NCBI RefSeq assembly: GCF_040436345.1
Contig: NC_133236.1
Span: forward strand, 10,442,165-10,506,164
Direction: 5' to 3'
Source: Pagrus major
Taxonomy: Eukaryota; Chordata; Actinopteri; Spariformes; Sparidae
Length of the DNA stretch: 64,000 nt
This document shows, one piece after another, positions 46,221 to 58,477 of the stretch. How positions within the stretch are numbered: position 1 is the first letter of the stretch; each line of letters begins with the position of its first letter. The translations under genes and the position numbers were made by a program. The notes beneath the pieces were generated by a model, which worked only from the letters and a program-made list of their open reading frames with translations, had not been told where the DNA came from and searched no databases.

Positions 46221-46519
46221 GCGATGATGATCACAAGTCCGGCCTGTGCTGTTGTTGCTGACGATGATTTTACACTCATTTGTAGTGTTTGTGTGTGTGT
46301 GTGACATGGGCGGCTCTGGTCTAACTTACTTGATGCTACTTCGTCTTGTGGTATTTCCAATGTGTAAAACTGTGACTGAGTCACTTATAAAGGTCGGGAG
46401 AAAGTGCTCGTCTACTCTGAATGACACATTCACACTTACTTGAAAGTCAAACTTGCATTTGCAGAAATGTCTGTGAAAGATTGTTATTTATGGAAATGGG
46501 ATTTGGCGGCAGTGTTAGC

Positions 46520-46560
46520 CACACATACGCACACACACACATACACACACACACTCATAC
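46520..46560. repeat. CA microsatellite downstream of mpv17
   Basis: About 40 bp of CA with ATAC interruptions, 300 bp after the mpv17 stop, presumably in its 3' UTR. Confidence 0.9.
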
Positions 46561-46964
46561 GCTAACACCCACTGAAAGGAAACTTTTCTTACCATGTAAT
46601 GTATGTTAATCACTTGAAACAATTATGATAAAGGATATTTTGTTAAAGGTTAATAGTATCTTGTTTTGTCATATAACAACAGAAATAATTACCTCAGATT
46701 CTCAGAATTTATAATGTCTTGTTTTTTCTTAGATGTTTTTCATTTACTCTTCACCTCCTCTATGCACTTCTACTTTAGTATCTATTTTCTAACACTTCCC
46801 AAGAGCCCATTTTAACAACCCTCAGGAATGGACAAGCAAATATTTTGTATATTTCTGTCATAAATGTATAAAGTGAGTGATAAGAAAGCCACAATCCTTT
46901 ACCCACATATTAAAAAGTCTAATCAGCTGCAGAATGCAATCGTTCTGGTCTATTGAGGCTCCTT

Positions 46965-47830
46965 TGGATGGTGTAACTAACATCAATTGTCATGGAATCT
47001 GGAAAGGAGTGACAAGAAACCAACAAAATATTTTGATTTATTTTATTTTTGGGGGCAGTTTCACATTAGTTTGCCTTCTCGCCAAGAGTTTGAAGATACC
47101 GCTCACATCTGTATGGTAATTTTAAGTCTGATTAGCTTAGCTTAGCACAAAGACTGAAAACGGGGGGGATATGCTAGCCTAGTTCTGTCTTCAGGTAACA
47201 AAAAAACAACTGTCAAAATCTCTAAAGCTCAGTAACTAACACGTTGTATCTTGTTTGTTTAATCTTTACAAAAACCAAAGCGTCAAAACAAATTGTGGAT
47301 AAAGTAGATTCAACATCACCTTCATGCAACTGTGGTCATTTTCAGATCTATTTTTGCTGAGAGACGCACGCGTGGTGCAGGAAAAAAGGCGAGACGCTGA
47401 ATTTCTATATGACGCGTCACTCACACAGGCAATGTGGCCCAGGCGTTAAGTGGTATTATACACTGTACTACATCTTGACCAGGCGCAGGAACTTACTGGA
47501 GTCACGTCTGGTTGCCTGGCCAAGCAATACTCTGTAACCCGTTTTATGTGTGTTTTGTACAGACTGAAGGCATACAGCATTAATTAATGAGCTTTGGAGG
47601 TGCTGGTAGTTGGATTTGTTTCTTTCAAACAGAGTCAATCCAGCTGTTTCCCCCCGTGTTCACTTTTTGTGCTAAGCTAACTGGCTGCTGGGTTTGACTT
47701 CATATTTACCGTTCAGTCATGAGAGCGGTCTTGTTCATCCAACTGTGGACAAGAAATCGAGTTATTCTTTTCAACAGTCTGTGTCACAGAACTATTTCTG
47801 TCAAATTTCATTTTACAATAGTTGTTGGAA
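46965..47830. repeat. Foldback repeat with TAGCTTAGC arms
   Basis: The left arm at about 47131 reads TTAGCTTAGCTTAGCACAAA followed by GACTGAAAACGGGG. The right arm at about 47648 reads CCCCCGTGTTCACTTTTTGT followed by GCTAAGCTAACTGG, its inverted match. Flanking text on both sides (for example CATATTTACCGTTCAGTCAT) also belongs to this very common teleost family. Confidence 0.65.
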
Positions 47831-47970
47831 AATCACCACAAAACAACAAGACTCAGAAATCCCTGACAATCACTTTTAAAATGTGTATTTTTCCTTTATT
47901 TTTTTCATGTATGTGGAATCTTTATATTGATAATATTTGTAATAACAAAGGCCGTCTCTGGCATGAAGCT

Positions 47971-47976
47971 AATAAA
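47971..47976 (+). terminator. mpv17: Candidate polyadenylation signal downstream of mpv17
   Basis: AATAAA followed by a GT-rich stretch, about 1.75 kb after the mpv17 stop and beyond the foldback repeat. No closer canonical AATAAA was noticed, so this or a variant signal may end the transcript. Confidence 0.3.
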
Positions 47977-48528
47977 GTTTTACATGAAGAGATGTGAATG
48001 GTGCGTTTGACCTCGCTAACTTTGGTGGCCAGCTTAGCCGTGGCTGGGTGGGGTTTGTTTGGAGGGAGATGTGGAGGCTGCTGAGCTCGGCTGTCAACCA
48101 AATTAACTTCCACACAAACACTCTCGGGCTTTATCAGGGAAAAGCAAGCGGGGGAAAAAAAAAAGTCTGACGAATTCACTGAAAATCCGCCAAATAGCCT
48201 CTTCCCCCGAGGTGTACCAGCCTCTCCCCGGAAAGCTGGAATCCAGTTTTGATTCAGCACCAAAGCTCGCTGTGTTTTCACATTTACATCGAGGTAATTA
48301 AATTAAGAGACAGGACAGAGTCTTGTTAGCTCTCTAACCTGAACATGAGGCATGATGGAGCTGACATGTGTTTAATGTCATCAGACAGAGACTGAATGTG
48401 AGGCTTAGTGGCTTTTTTTTTTAGCAGTTTTACATTTGTACAGAGTCATAAATATTTAGTTTTTCCCCTTAAATACGAGAAGAAATAAATCCTTTGTTAA
48501 TATATTTCAACCCAATTGCCAAAATAGA

Positions 48529-48735
48529 TGTTGGCATTGTACGTTTCTGCAAACCACGAATATGTTTCTTTATGTGCAATTTTCAATTTGCATGCTTGTG
48601 TTCTGGTTTAGTATAAGCACAAAACCACTTGGATAGGGTTTAGGAAAAGATCATGGTTTGTCTTAGAATACCTGGTTCTGTTGCCACAAACACATCTGGA
48701 AAATGTCCAGACGTCTCATTCAAAATATCCAGGGG
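48529..48735. repeat. Left part of a TGTTGGCA-ended repeat
   Basis: It begins TGTTGGCATTGTACGTTTCT and continues to GGTTTAGGAAAAGATC, ATACCTGGTTCTGTTGCCAC and GGAAAATGTCC. The copy at 60088-60410 has the same interior and ends in the inverted form of the start (28 of 29 bases). Together they define an element with terminal inverted repeats. Confidence 0.7.
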
Positions 48736-49309
48736 TTTAGGTTTATAAATGTATAAATGTAAAATGAAACTGGGTGACACTACCGGTATATGGAAGTATG
48801 TGGGATCACCTTTCTTCAAACTGAGCCCTGCCAACTTCCAACTAGTGAGAGAAGCACAGAGAAAAACAAAAAAAAGACTTTGGTAGAAAATGTAATCATG
48901 TCAGACCTCATGGTTCATAATGAGAAGCTAAATAGGTTTTCAAGTGTATTTCACATTCACCATGCTATTTTGTCTGCCACCGTGTACCAAATCTCTCAGG
49001 AAAATGAAGTCTGACTAGATTTAGTCCTTGAGGATATTACAGTGGTAGTTGAGGTCTATGGAAGTAATATCTTCCCAGTTACAGAATGTACAGATATAAT
49101 AAGGTAGAGGTAATGTAATATTACTTCTCCCATCTCCAACCATTCAGAGCAGAGTGTTTTTACAGACCAAACTACTCATCATGTGAGTTCAGCACCATGG
49201 ACAGCTCCCAGATTCATACGCTCCAAGTTTTTAAAACAGATTTTACATCTTTTTGGAGTTTTAAGCAAGTTATTTGATTGGGTGGTTTCTGGTTGGAAGT
49301 CATAACCTG

Positions 49310-49545
49310 CTTGCTACTTTTGCTCTGATGCAGAATGTAATCTGCAAAAGTAACTAGTAGGCAAACCTAAGTTATAAAACAAATGTAGTAGAGTAAAAGG
49401 TAGAATATTTGCCTCCATAATTCAGTGGAGTGGAAGTATAATGTAGCAGAAAAGGGAAATAATCAAGTGAAGTACAAATTCTTTAAATATTTTCTTAAGT
49501 ACAGTACTTGAGTAAAAGTACTTAGTTACATTCCATCACTGGTCA
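49310..49545 (-). repeat. TAAGTACTTTTACT-type repeat, reverse copy
   Basis: It ends CTTGAGTAAAAGTACTTAGT followed by TACATTCCATCACTGG and has the internal phrases TAACTAGTAGGC and TTGCCTCCATAATTCAGTGG found also near 690-730. Confidence 0.75.
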
Positions 49546-49629
49546 AGGTAAAACATGCTTAAGTTGGACGTAAGACAGAGTAGATCTTTGTAACTGTGCA
49601 AGAGGAGATTCACTTCAGTTTAATTCAAT

Positions 49630-49680
49630 AAAATTCAAAATAACTTTATTAGTCCTTCAAGGGAAGTTTGAATAAAGTGC
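49630..49680 (-). repeat. Short L2-type LINE 3' tail
   Basis: The + strand AAATAACTTTATTAGTCCTT followed by CAAGGGAAGTTTG is the reverse complement of a fish L2 3' end. Only the tail is present. Confidence 0.45.
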
Positions 49681-49994
49681 AAATTACATCAGCCATTCAT
49701 TAACAATCACAGAAACAGCCAAAATAGAAAGAATTAGACAATTCTATGCAACAAGAAGGAGATGGTAATAACATTTTACTGATGAAGTGCCCTTGAAACT
49801 TTCTCAAGGAATCCCCAACCTCAAGGCCCCTGCAGCCCCTCTGTATCCTCCTCTTGCCCCCCTGCTGGGAGGTCCCTCTCCCAGACCCTCAGAGGAAAAT
49901 CAACCTGTCGACCCCCAGCTGTCCCTCAGGACTACACTGCCCTGTCGTCTCCATAGCTGTCCACTTTCCAATCCAGCTTCTCCGAGCCTTGCAT

Positions 49995-50002
49995 TGACGT
50001 CA
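49995..50002 (+). promoter_or_regulatory. ucn: Perfect cAMP response element of the ucn promoter
   Basis: TGACGTCA, 17 bp upstream of the TATA box. CRH-family promoters are known to be driven by CREB through such a site. Confidence 0.75.
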
Positions 50003-50019
50003 AAGCAGCAGGCTGGATG

Positions 50020-50026
50020 TATAAAA
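50020..50026 (+). promoter_or_regulatory. ucn: TATA box of ucn
   Basis: TATAAAA, predicting a transcription start at about 50050. The C-rich stretch at 49800-49990 upstream is the likely proximal promoter. Confidence 0.75.
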
Positions 50027-50049
50027 CGCTCCGTCCTCTCCGGTCGACG

Positions 50050-50127
50050 CTCACAGGGACTTTTCAGACTCAGAGGAGGACAGATCCCACCGGCCGAAGT
50101 TCAGCTGCAGCATCTGGACAGAATAAA
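50050..50127 (+). other. ucn: Non-coding exon 1 of ucn
   Basis: It runs from the TATA-predicted start to the donor AATAAA/GTGAGT at 50128. A two-exon layout with a non-coding first exon is the rule for CRH-family genes. The 5' end is estimated. Confidence 0.65.
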
Positions 50128-50714
50128 GTGAGTAGCTCTGCTTCCATTTAGTCTTTTATTATTTTATTTGGACAAATTTCTGCAAGTGAGAGCATGGCAG
50201 GTGGAGCATCTTCATCTTTGTGTCCTCTAGATACCCTCATTTTTATTCTCTTGTGCTTCTGTTAGGCTCAGCTGATATAGATGATAACTTTTGACATTTT
50301 TGTGCTTTTAAGTCAAGTTTAACCTTTTTAAAAGTTGAAAAAAATGGCTTATTTGTTCGTTTTCTCGCAGGATGCCTGCGTGATAAAATAAAAGCAGTTA
50401 AACCTAAAAATGGAGGTCAACTTTAACCAAAGCTCATGTTAAATTTGCTAGAATTAGTGACGGACTACAGTGGTAAAAATCACCCTCAATAGACAGCAAA
50501 TTAACTTAATTTGGGGGCTTTAGTGTCTTAACATGAAGCCGATTGACTTGTTTTATGTTTATTTATGCGTGACAGGGGAAAATAATAATAATTTTGCATC
50601 ATATGGAAGTCCAAAAAATCCAAAAGTGCGCAACATGAGTAGTTTTTAATGAGTTTTGTTGGCCGCCGCATGTTCCTGTGGATAAACTGTGTGTACTCCG
50701 TGTGGTCGCAGGAC

Positions 50715-51155
50715 ATGAAGCCAGTCCCCCTGCTCCTGCTCCTCTCCTCGGTCCTCCTCTCATCGCACCTCCGCCCCGCCGCCGGCAGACCGCGCACCCT
50801 CCCCGGCTGGCTGGATGGCAGCGGCCGCCTCCAGACGCAGCAACTTGACGAAGTGCTCCTGAGAGCGGCCGCCGCCGGAGACAGCACCGCCTCAGATCTA
50901 CTTAGCGACAACCTCCTGAGGCTTCTCCAGAGGAGGACCCCGGACCCTCTGCGCCTGCTCCCAGCTGAGGAGGAGAGCCAGGACGAGGCGGTGAGGACGG
51001 CGGCGGCGCAGCTGTTGAAGCGGAGCGAGGAGCCGCCGCTGTCCATCGACCTGACCTTCCACCTGCTGAGGAATATGATCCAGATGGCGAAGATGGAGAG
51101 CCAGAGGGAGCAGGCGCAGCTCAACCGCAAAGTGCTAGACGAGGTCGGGAAGTAA
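50715..51155 (+). CDS. ucn: Urocortin / urotensin I preprohormone
   Basis: A 146-residue precursor of the CRH family, secreted from brain and caudal neurosecretory cells in fish and acting on class B CRH receptors in stress and osmoregulatory responses. Exon 2 starts at 50712 after GGTCGCAG, and the ATG is 3 bases inside. The open frame reaches further upstream, to 50649, but that part is intron, since the next ATG follows the acceptor and opens a signal peptide (MKPVPLLLLLSSVLLSSHL, then a likely cut after ...PAAG). A GC-rich cryptic propeptide follows (residues about 25-101), then Lys-Arg (102-103), the 41-residue hormone (104-144), and Gly-Lys before the stop for C-terminal amidation. The hormone begins SEEPPLSIDLTFHLLRNM, which is closer to fish urotensin I than to CRH (NMI rather than EVLEM; LNRKVLDEV at the end). 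Position next to mpv17 confirms ucn/uts1 and not crh. Codon use is strongly GC-biased compared with the flanks. Confidence 0.93.
   Translation: MKPVPLLLLLSSVLLSSHLRPAAGRPRTLPGWLDGSGRLQTQQLDEVLLRAAAAGDSTASDLLSDNLLRLLQRRTPDPLRLLPAEEESQDEAVRTAAAQLLKRSEEPPLSIDLTFHLLRNMIQMAKMESQREQAQLNRKVLDEVGK
51024..51146 (+). other. ucn: Mature urotensin I / urocortin peptide (41 residues)
   Basis: It is bounded by Lys-Arg on the left and Gly-Lys-stop on the right. The Gly donates the C-terminal amide. It contains the core SIDLTFHLLR shared by the family. Confidence 0.92.
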
Positions 51156-51558
51156 AGCTCTATTTTTTTTTAATTATAGAGAAATGCCTCATTAAAACAG
51201 CCCAACCGCTGTCTATAAGTAATCAAGACCTCTGACATTAGTTGTTGTTGTGCGCCTGCCTTCTCCTCCACGCCATTTTACGCACAGATGGTGCCAAATT
51301 ACGCATCACAGCATCCGCGAGTAAAATTTAAAATCTTAAGTGTTAGTTAAAGACTTTGTTGGAAAATATGGAAACGGACTCCCTCACCCTCCTCACCCTC
51401 CTCACCCCCTCTCCTCTCCACACTGGACTTTTGGAATCACTGGATTTCACACTTTAACATTTGGACACATTTGATGCGGATGTGAGCAGCGATGTTCTTT
51501 GTCTTTTGTGCCGCTGATCAAATGCTTTGATGCTCGAAGTGAAAATGAGAGATGACAA

Positions 51559-51564
51559 AATAAA
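51559..51564 (+). terminator. ucn: Candidate polyadenylation signal of ucn
   Basis: AATAAA about 400 nt after the stop, giving a short 3' UTR typical of this gene. Confidence 0.6.
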
Positions 51565-53049
51565 TGAATCAAAGTGGGCCAACTGAAATATTTGAAAATG
51601 TTGCCCTCAAATTACAGTCTGATTTCTCAGATCTCAAAGTTGTTGACCTCAGTGTGAACGTTTTTATTTGACATTTTAATGATGCCCCTAAAATTTGCCC
51701 CCTTTCTAGGCTATTTGTTTGCCCCTGCAGAAAAACAATAAGGTGCATTATGGGTGTTTGGCTTGTAACCACCACACATCTTGAATTGTTTTATGGTTCA
51801 GACAGACATTTCTCCACATTTTCCTACTTAAAGTAGTGGCAAAAACAAACAAGGGGCAAATTTGACTCCAGTTTATGATCAAAATTATAAATAAACACCA
51901 AATTATATAAAATAAAAAAACTTAATAGACTTAATATAACTTATTTTAGGGTGATACTTAAAATTGACATGAATGGGTTAATGGTTAAAGTCAGACTACA
52001 GACATGTTAAAGTTTCTGTGTGGGGTTCTGGCACAAAAAAGGTTCAAATTATACTGATATTACTCATAACTGATCAATTTAAGGTGTCATTTGGCAACTT
52101 AAAGTGCTGAATCGAGCCATATTAGCCCACAACTGACCTTTAAAATGAAAGAAGATGACTATAGCTCTGCAGGATTTGGAAGTCAAAACTCCTCTCCGTT
52201 GATATCCAACTCTCCTCTGTCTCTTTGTTGTTTTAAATCCACAACTTAATGTCACAGGATTGATGGAATTTGTTTTGGAAATGTATCTGAGCTGGAAAGA
52301 AAGACAAAACACTCTTCACGTTGATTTGTTTTCCATCTTCTCGCCTTCCTTTCATCCTCTGTTCTGTTTCTTCAGTTCGAGCAGGAGCACTATCACCTGT
52401 ACTGTATCAACTGTAGCATGCTAATCTACAAAAAACCAAGAAAAAAAAGCTTTAATTTATTTTACTTTACTTTATTTTACTGTTTGACACTGATCACGTT
52501 GTCTTTGTTTTAGCAAAAGAAGAAAAAGCTTTTTTGCCATTTATATTTTGTAATAAAAAAGTTTGAAGTAAAACAAAAATCACTGCTTTCGATTCTGTTA
52601 TTGTGCTGATTATAAATGTGTGTCGACCGATCCTAATATACAACATGATATAAGTCATCTGATGTTTTCCCATTTGTAAAAAGATCCTCCCAAAAGACAA
52701 TACTGTAAAATGAAAACACTGAAAGGCAAAAATGTACCTGTAGGGAGGATTTAAATATAGTTTTCTGTTAGTTTGTCTGTCTGACAACACATTTCATTAA
52801 AATTTTGTTTATATTTCATGTCCCCTGGAGGATGATTCTTAATGATGATGGTGAACTTACTAACCTTCTTTATAGCATTACATTTACCCTTAATCAACAC
52901 TTGCACAACAAAGTATCTAAAAGAAAACACTGCTTACACTAATAAAATACTTTTATTACGATAACATCTGATAAATCCTCATGTTTTTTGTCGCTGTCCT
53001 CTAGCACCACCATCAGGCAAAATATATTCCCAGCGAACACAAAAAATAT

Positions 53050-53502
53050 TATAGGTCCCATATTATACTAATTTTCAGTTTCATGATTTTAATTTTGTCA
53101 TCTACTAGAAAATGTTTGCATGTTTAATTTTACCAAACACATAACTTTTCTCTTACTGCCCATTGCTGCAGCTTCTGTCTGAACACTCCTGTCTCTTTAA
53201 GACCTTCACCTCCTGCTCTGATTGGTCAGCTCTCACAAGCCTGAGCAGGCACCACCCATCCTGTTTCCTCATCAAATCTGCTGGTGTTTTTGTAACTGTG
53301 GCCGTACTGAGGGCGGTGACTGTATAGTTGTGATATCACAACTTAACAGAAGTCTTGATGGCTCATTTAAAAGAACAGTTGTGTGTATTTCTCTGTGGAC
53401 TGAGCACTTTGATACTTTCAAAGTATTTATACAGCATTTGACCTTATTTATAATCAGAAAGACCTGGAAATCTCTCTTTCTGACCTTATATTGGATCTTT
53501 AA
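53050..53502. repeat. GGTCCCATATTAT-type teleost MITE
   Basis: It starts ATAGGTCCCATATTATACTA, has the internal phrase GCTCTGATTGGTCAGCTCTC, and ends in ACCTTATATTGGATCTTTAA, an imperfect inverted match of the start. Confidence 0.7.
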
Positions 53503-54372
53503 AGTGTAAACTGTCAAAACTCTTAAATTTATTGAACCGATTTAAGCTCCTAAAGGAATAAACTTTTTCAATTTTGGCCACTTGCACAACCCTCAGGTCA
53601 AGTCATACATTTTGCTGAGCGTATTCATGCTCCTAAGGAAACAAACCCTGTTATTTTAGCATTTTTTGGCATCTGTAGCCATTCATAAGCTAACAGAGTG
53701 CAAGATAGACAGGATGAAGTGTAGCAAATGTCTCAGCTGGTCTTGAACCACTGACATTGCATGTGTGATTATCTTAAACCTCCAGCCACCAGAACGCCCT
53801 AACCCTTATGATTTTAATTACTTCTGTTGACTTTCCTCTAATACTCCCCACAGGACAAACTTTATACTTACATTCAGGTATTCAGACCAATACAAAGAAG
53901 CAGTGTTTGGGAGTTTTGTTTTATATATTCCTGGACATAAAACTGATGAATTTCGGGGTTAAATGTAATGTTTCTATCCTGTTGACTGCGTCCAGTAACT
54001 TCAGGTAAAAATAATCACTTGATGTGGCTTGTTAGTCGATAGTTTATTCCTTTATTTTCTTTTTTTATTCTGTGATGCAGAATACAAATGAGACCATGGC
54101 TGAGCTGTAGAACATAAAATATAAAAACTGCAGTGACATTTGAGTCTCAGTCACGTGTCTGTTGTATTTTATCGTTGCAAGCTTTTTTCTAGATCCATTA
54201 AGTCTGAAGGCTCAGACATGATGGAAGTGACAGTTAATGTTAATATTCTTAATGTTAATGAAACAGATAAGAGAGAAGAAACAAACACAGAAGTCAAAAT
54301 GGCCTCCAGGTCCTTTGTTTGGATGACTCAGTCCAAACTGTGGGTGTGTTGTTGATTCTTCTTCCTTATCGT

Positions 54373-54504
<132 letters not shown>

Positions 54505-55520
54505 GGTTCAGTTTCATCTCGCCCATCGTCCGTTACACGTCATTACACATCAATCTGTACATCAAAGCAATGACAAACGTGCGTGTCGGCGTACTTTAGA
54601 CTTTAATTGTTTATTTTAAAGGATAAAACGTGATGCAAAACCAAGTGCTGAAACACTTTGCGGCTGAGAGTACTTTATATTTTTCCAATCTATGGAGTGA
54701 TAGGATAAAAATAATAAATCTGTAAAATAAAAAATATACAGAAGAATATATTCATTTATATGCAAACAATACATTTCTTTAGAAATATGTACAGTAATAA
54801 GTTAAAAATAGGAAATACTTATTTTATACTTTGTTTTTCTTTATATTTCAGCGTTTATTATTTTATGCATTCCTTGTTATATTTCATGTCCTTTTTTAAA
54901 TTCTTAACTGTGTTTTGAACCCCAATTTTCCTATATCCCAAGACTTTTCTTCCACCAAAGAGAACCATGCAGTAACAGACTGACTAACAGCACTACAAAA
55001 ATTCATGAGGGCGTGACAATGTTTTCATAATTAAATAATGAATTACATTTAGATTTAATAAAATGAAAACTCAACAGTGGCTTCAGCTTATATTTGTGCT
55101 TTATTTGTAAAAGATCGAAAAAGCCATCAGCCAGCTAACCCTTAACACAAAAACTAATCATTTCTACCTAGAAACAAGCCTCAAAGCCCATAAACAGATC
55201 AGTAATACATTTCGGAGCTCAGCCTAAAAGGAGTAAATCTTTAAAAATCAATGCCAGTGTCAAAAAATAGTTGTTCGGGTGAGAGAAAAGGACAAAAATA
55301 TGGACTTTTCTTTGTAAATCAACTCTAATTCAACTCCACCACACCCAGTCTCCTGACGACCTCCACCCACCTCCTTCATACCTCATAGTTTAGACTTTCC
55401 TCCACATAAAAAAGAAAAAAATACCTCTTTGTTCAAACGCTTAAATACTTTATTAAACACTTTCTTGTCGACAACAGATCTCATAAAAATACTAAAACCT
55501 CTTCTTCATGCCTAAATTTC

Positions 55521-55930
55521 TTAATGGTCCTGTATGTAGGATTTAGTGGCATCTAGTGGTGAGGTTGCAGATTGCAACCAACTGAATACCCCTCATCTTA
55601 CACCCCGTTTAGGAGAAACCAGGGTGGCCTCAAAAACCTTAACCAAAGAGTCATTTTGAGGTTGTTATTTCCTAGTCATATGTATACAACAACCCAAAAT
55701 CCACCAGGCAGTCTTCAGGAAACCCTCCAGAAAAAGAAAAGCAAGTCATTTGCAGCACAGCCCACAGTAATGAGCTTTTCCTCCCACTCTTCAGTTTTAC
55801 ATCCAGCTCACTGGTATACTCATTCTCCTGCATTTATGCATAAGGGGGAAAAAAGGACAATTCTGTTCCTCAATATACAATTTGCTGCATAAATCGACAA
55901 AATAATTTAACTTACCCTGTTAGAAATGAG
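55521..55930. repeat. TATGTAGGATTTAGTGGCATCTAG-family repeat
   Basis: It opens with GTCCTGTATGTAGGATTTAG and GGTGAGGTTGCAGATTGCAA, phrases I know as a common teleost interspersed repeat. The 106-codon open frame at 55572 is inside it. Confidence 0.65.
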
Positions 55931-56964
55931 TCTCCACTGAAAGAAACCATTTCTGTCTTACTGACTTTAATCCCCACACTGTTTATTTTAATGAACATGT
56001 GAACACAAGTATAAACCTGGAGTCTTTACAGAAGCCTTGTGACAGAAATCTATATAAGGGCTTTAAATCCTGAAGACACACATGAACACAATCTTTTTAC
56101 TTTCCCTCCCACAACACAGAATACAGTGTTAAATCCATTGTATGTGTTTCCTGTGAGCTTTACATAGAGGGATATATTTACACACAATACACTGAACAAA
56201 AGGAGACAAAGTGGGAGGCTAAAATCTGGCCGAGTCGGTCCTCGTGCATCTGGGCTGGAAACAGAAGGATAATGCATATAAAGGTATGATTTTGATTATT
56301 TATGTTTTTCTCCCATGTTGTCTTTGTTGTTTCATGTTCGTCTTGAGCACTGTGTGGATTCCTTCTTCCGGAGGATTATGGTAAACCTCTATTTCCATCT
56401 GAATCTCCTCAGAGCCACAGTGAGGACCTCGAGTAAAGAACAAAAGATGAAATATCATGAGATCAGTGCCATCATCCCACGTCCAAACAATCACCAGTGA
56501 CTCTCCAGCTGCTCGCCCTAATGTACCCACGCCGCACCAATACAGCATGGATGCTGTTGTTGTTGTTGCCTTTGACTGAGTCAGCATGAAGACACTGATG
56601 CTGTCCCCTTCCTGGGTGGATGAGGGGAATCCTTTGCTCTCTGGCTGCGGCTCTCTTTACGTAAGTGGTCTCATTAGAGGCGATTTCACACTTGCCCTCT
56701 GTTCGATACACAGTGAGCTGCTGCTGACTTCAGACTGTGCACATTTCCAAATATTACAGTTAATCAGCAGAGCAACAAGAACATCTATAAACAGGCTCTG
56801 ACACATTGGTATCACGTCAGTACAGTGGCTTTCTTCTGCATCTTAGACACTTGTGTGTCTGCAGGAAGCACCTCATGAAGACGTTACAAGTGAAGCTATA
56901 ATGCATCATGTGTTTTTGTTTAAATACAGTATGTCACATCATATGACACTGTTCACTTAATGGA

Positions 56965-57393
56965 ACAGTTCACCCAAAAATGAAAATTCAGTCATTAAAG
57001 AGGTCATATAATGCTAATTTTCAGGTTCACAGTTTTATTTGGGGGTCCTAGTAGAATAGGTTTACATACTTTAATTTTGAAAAAACAAATTTTTTTCATT
57101 TGGTGCATTGCTGCAGCATCCCTATTTACACTGTATCACGAACACTCCGTTTTAGCTACGGAGTGAGACATCTCGGCATAATCCAAGTCTCTGGAAGTTT
57201 GAGATCCCAAATTGATTTGAAAATACGTTATTTACACCCTTTTTTTGGCCAAAATCTTCACTGTAGCTGCTAAGCTAAAAGCGTGAGCGCACATCGAGCT
57301 TTTTTTTTCTTTCTGTTATAAAAGAAGTCCCCACCTATTTCCTACTGCACTGGGGTAAATACATGACTGAATTTTCATTTTTGGGTGGACTGT
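56965..57393. mobile_element. MITE with 31-bp terminal inverted repeats
   Basis: The left arm (56965-56995) starts ACAGTTCACCCAAAAATGAA and the right arm (57363-57393) is its complement, ending ATTTTTGGGTGGACTGT, with one mismatch over 31 bp. The interior starts with TATAATGCTAATTTTCAGGT, which resembles the start of the 53050 element, so the element may be composite. A relative with only the left arm lies at 33000-33800. It has no coding capacity. Confidence 0.8.
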
Positions 57394-57538
57394 TTCTTTA
57401 AACTTGCTTGCTTCGTTTTGGCCACTTGGAGGCAGCAGAAACAAGTTGCAAATACAATATTGACATATCACCTTTTCAGTCTACAGGGCAAACTTGTTAG
57501 AAAATAGTTAGTCAAATTGTCACAGGACAACTTTATCA

Positions 57539-57544
57539 TTTATT
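57539..57544 (-). terminator. trim54: Candidate polyadenylation signal of trim54
   Basis: AATAAA on the minus strand (TTTATT on +), about 930 nt after the trim54 stop. Others exist further left, so this is only the nearest one I noticed. Confidence 0.3.
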
Positions 57545-58477
57545 TGGAGTCATGTTTGCGTCGACCTGATGAATCTAGGAACAATTTTAACTCTCTTTTA
57601 GCTCAGCTTTTGGAGAGGGAAATATCTGGCTTTTTAGATGCTACATGCGTCACCATCCTCACCAGCTAGACACTAACTTCATCATTTGGTGATAAGCAGG
57701 GGGTGGGGTGAGCTTTTTTTACTGAAAATGATGCAATGAAAGTGAACAAAACCAGTAAAGTTGTCAACTGAACAGCTAAACAATGAGCTCAAAATTTCAT
57801 GTAGGTATTCAGTTATATTCAGATACTATTGTTACATGAAACAAAAGGGATCTTAAAAAAGCTTTCAGTTCAGACTTTTGAATTTACAGTAATTTGTTGA
57901 AACCTCTGTCTCTGTTCAAAGATGGTCTGAACAATGTGACTGACCTCCATGACAACTGATAAACTACATCTGCTGATGAAGACCCTGAGATGCACTTCAA
58001 ATCTCCACAAAAGGTTAGTAAGTCAGTAACCTTGAGGTGTTTTTTTTGTTTGTTTTTATAAAAAAAAATGTATGCTGTTTTCTATAATCCAGGACTCAAA
58101 TGACAAATACAATCTTCCTTTACTAGTCCCTCACACTAGATGCTAGAGACTTACGCTACGAAGTCTAATATATGTTTGTTATAAAAACAACAAGAGGAGT
58201 CGGGCTACATCCCAGCTGATGACTGAGCCCTGTAGGCTGAATGACTAATGTGAGGAGTCTGACACTTTCTAAACCAAAATCAAACAAACCACAAAGCCTT
58301 GGCCAAGCAACACCTTGATCAATTCATCAATAGAGGTCAACAGGGAGATTCAGAACAGACACAAACACCTTGTATCGCCTTTGTTACTCTTTCAGAGAAT
58401 ATCAAATTATCTTCAACCTTTAAAAAGGCCCAAAACTGCACTTGAGTCTTTGAAAACAACGGCCACCTGTTTTGGTC

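Noticed and set aside
49787-50131. 114-codon + strand open frame before ucn
   Set aside because: It runs through the CRE, TATA box and exon 1 of ucn and has no recognisable domain; promoter sequence that happens to be C-rich and stop-poor.
50649-50714. Upstream in-frame ATG extending ucn by 22 residues
   Set aside because: The stretch is intron: the acceptor GGTCGCAG at 50711 precedes the ATG at 50715, which opens a proper signal peptide, and CRH-family genes have an intron here.
50528-51130. 200-codon open frame on the minus strand across ucn
   Set aside because: It is the antisense shadow of the GC-biased ucn coding exon; the sense frame has a signal peptide, dibasic site and CRH-family hormone.
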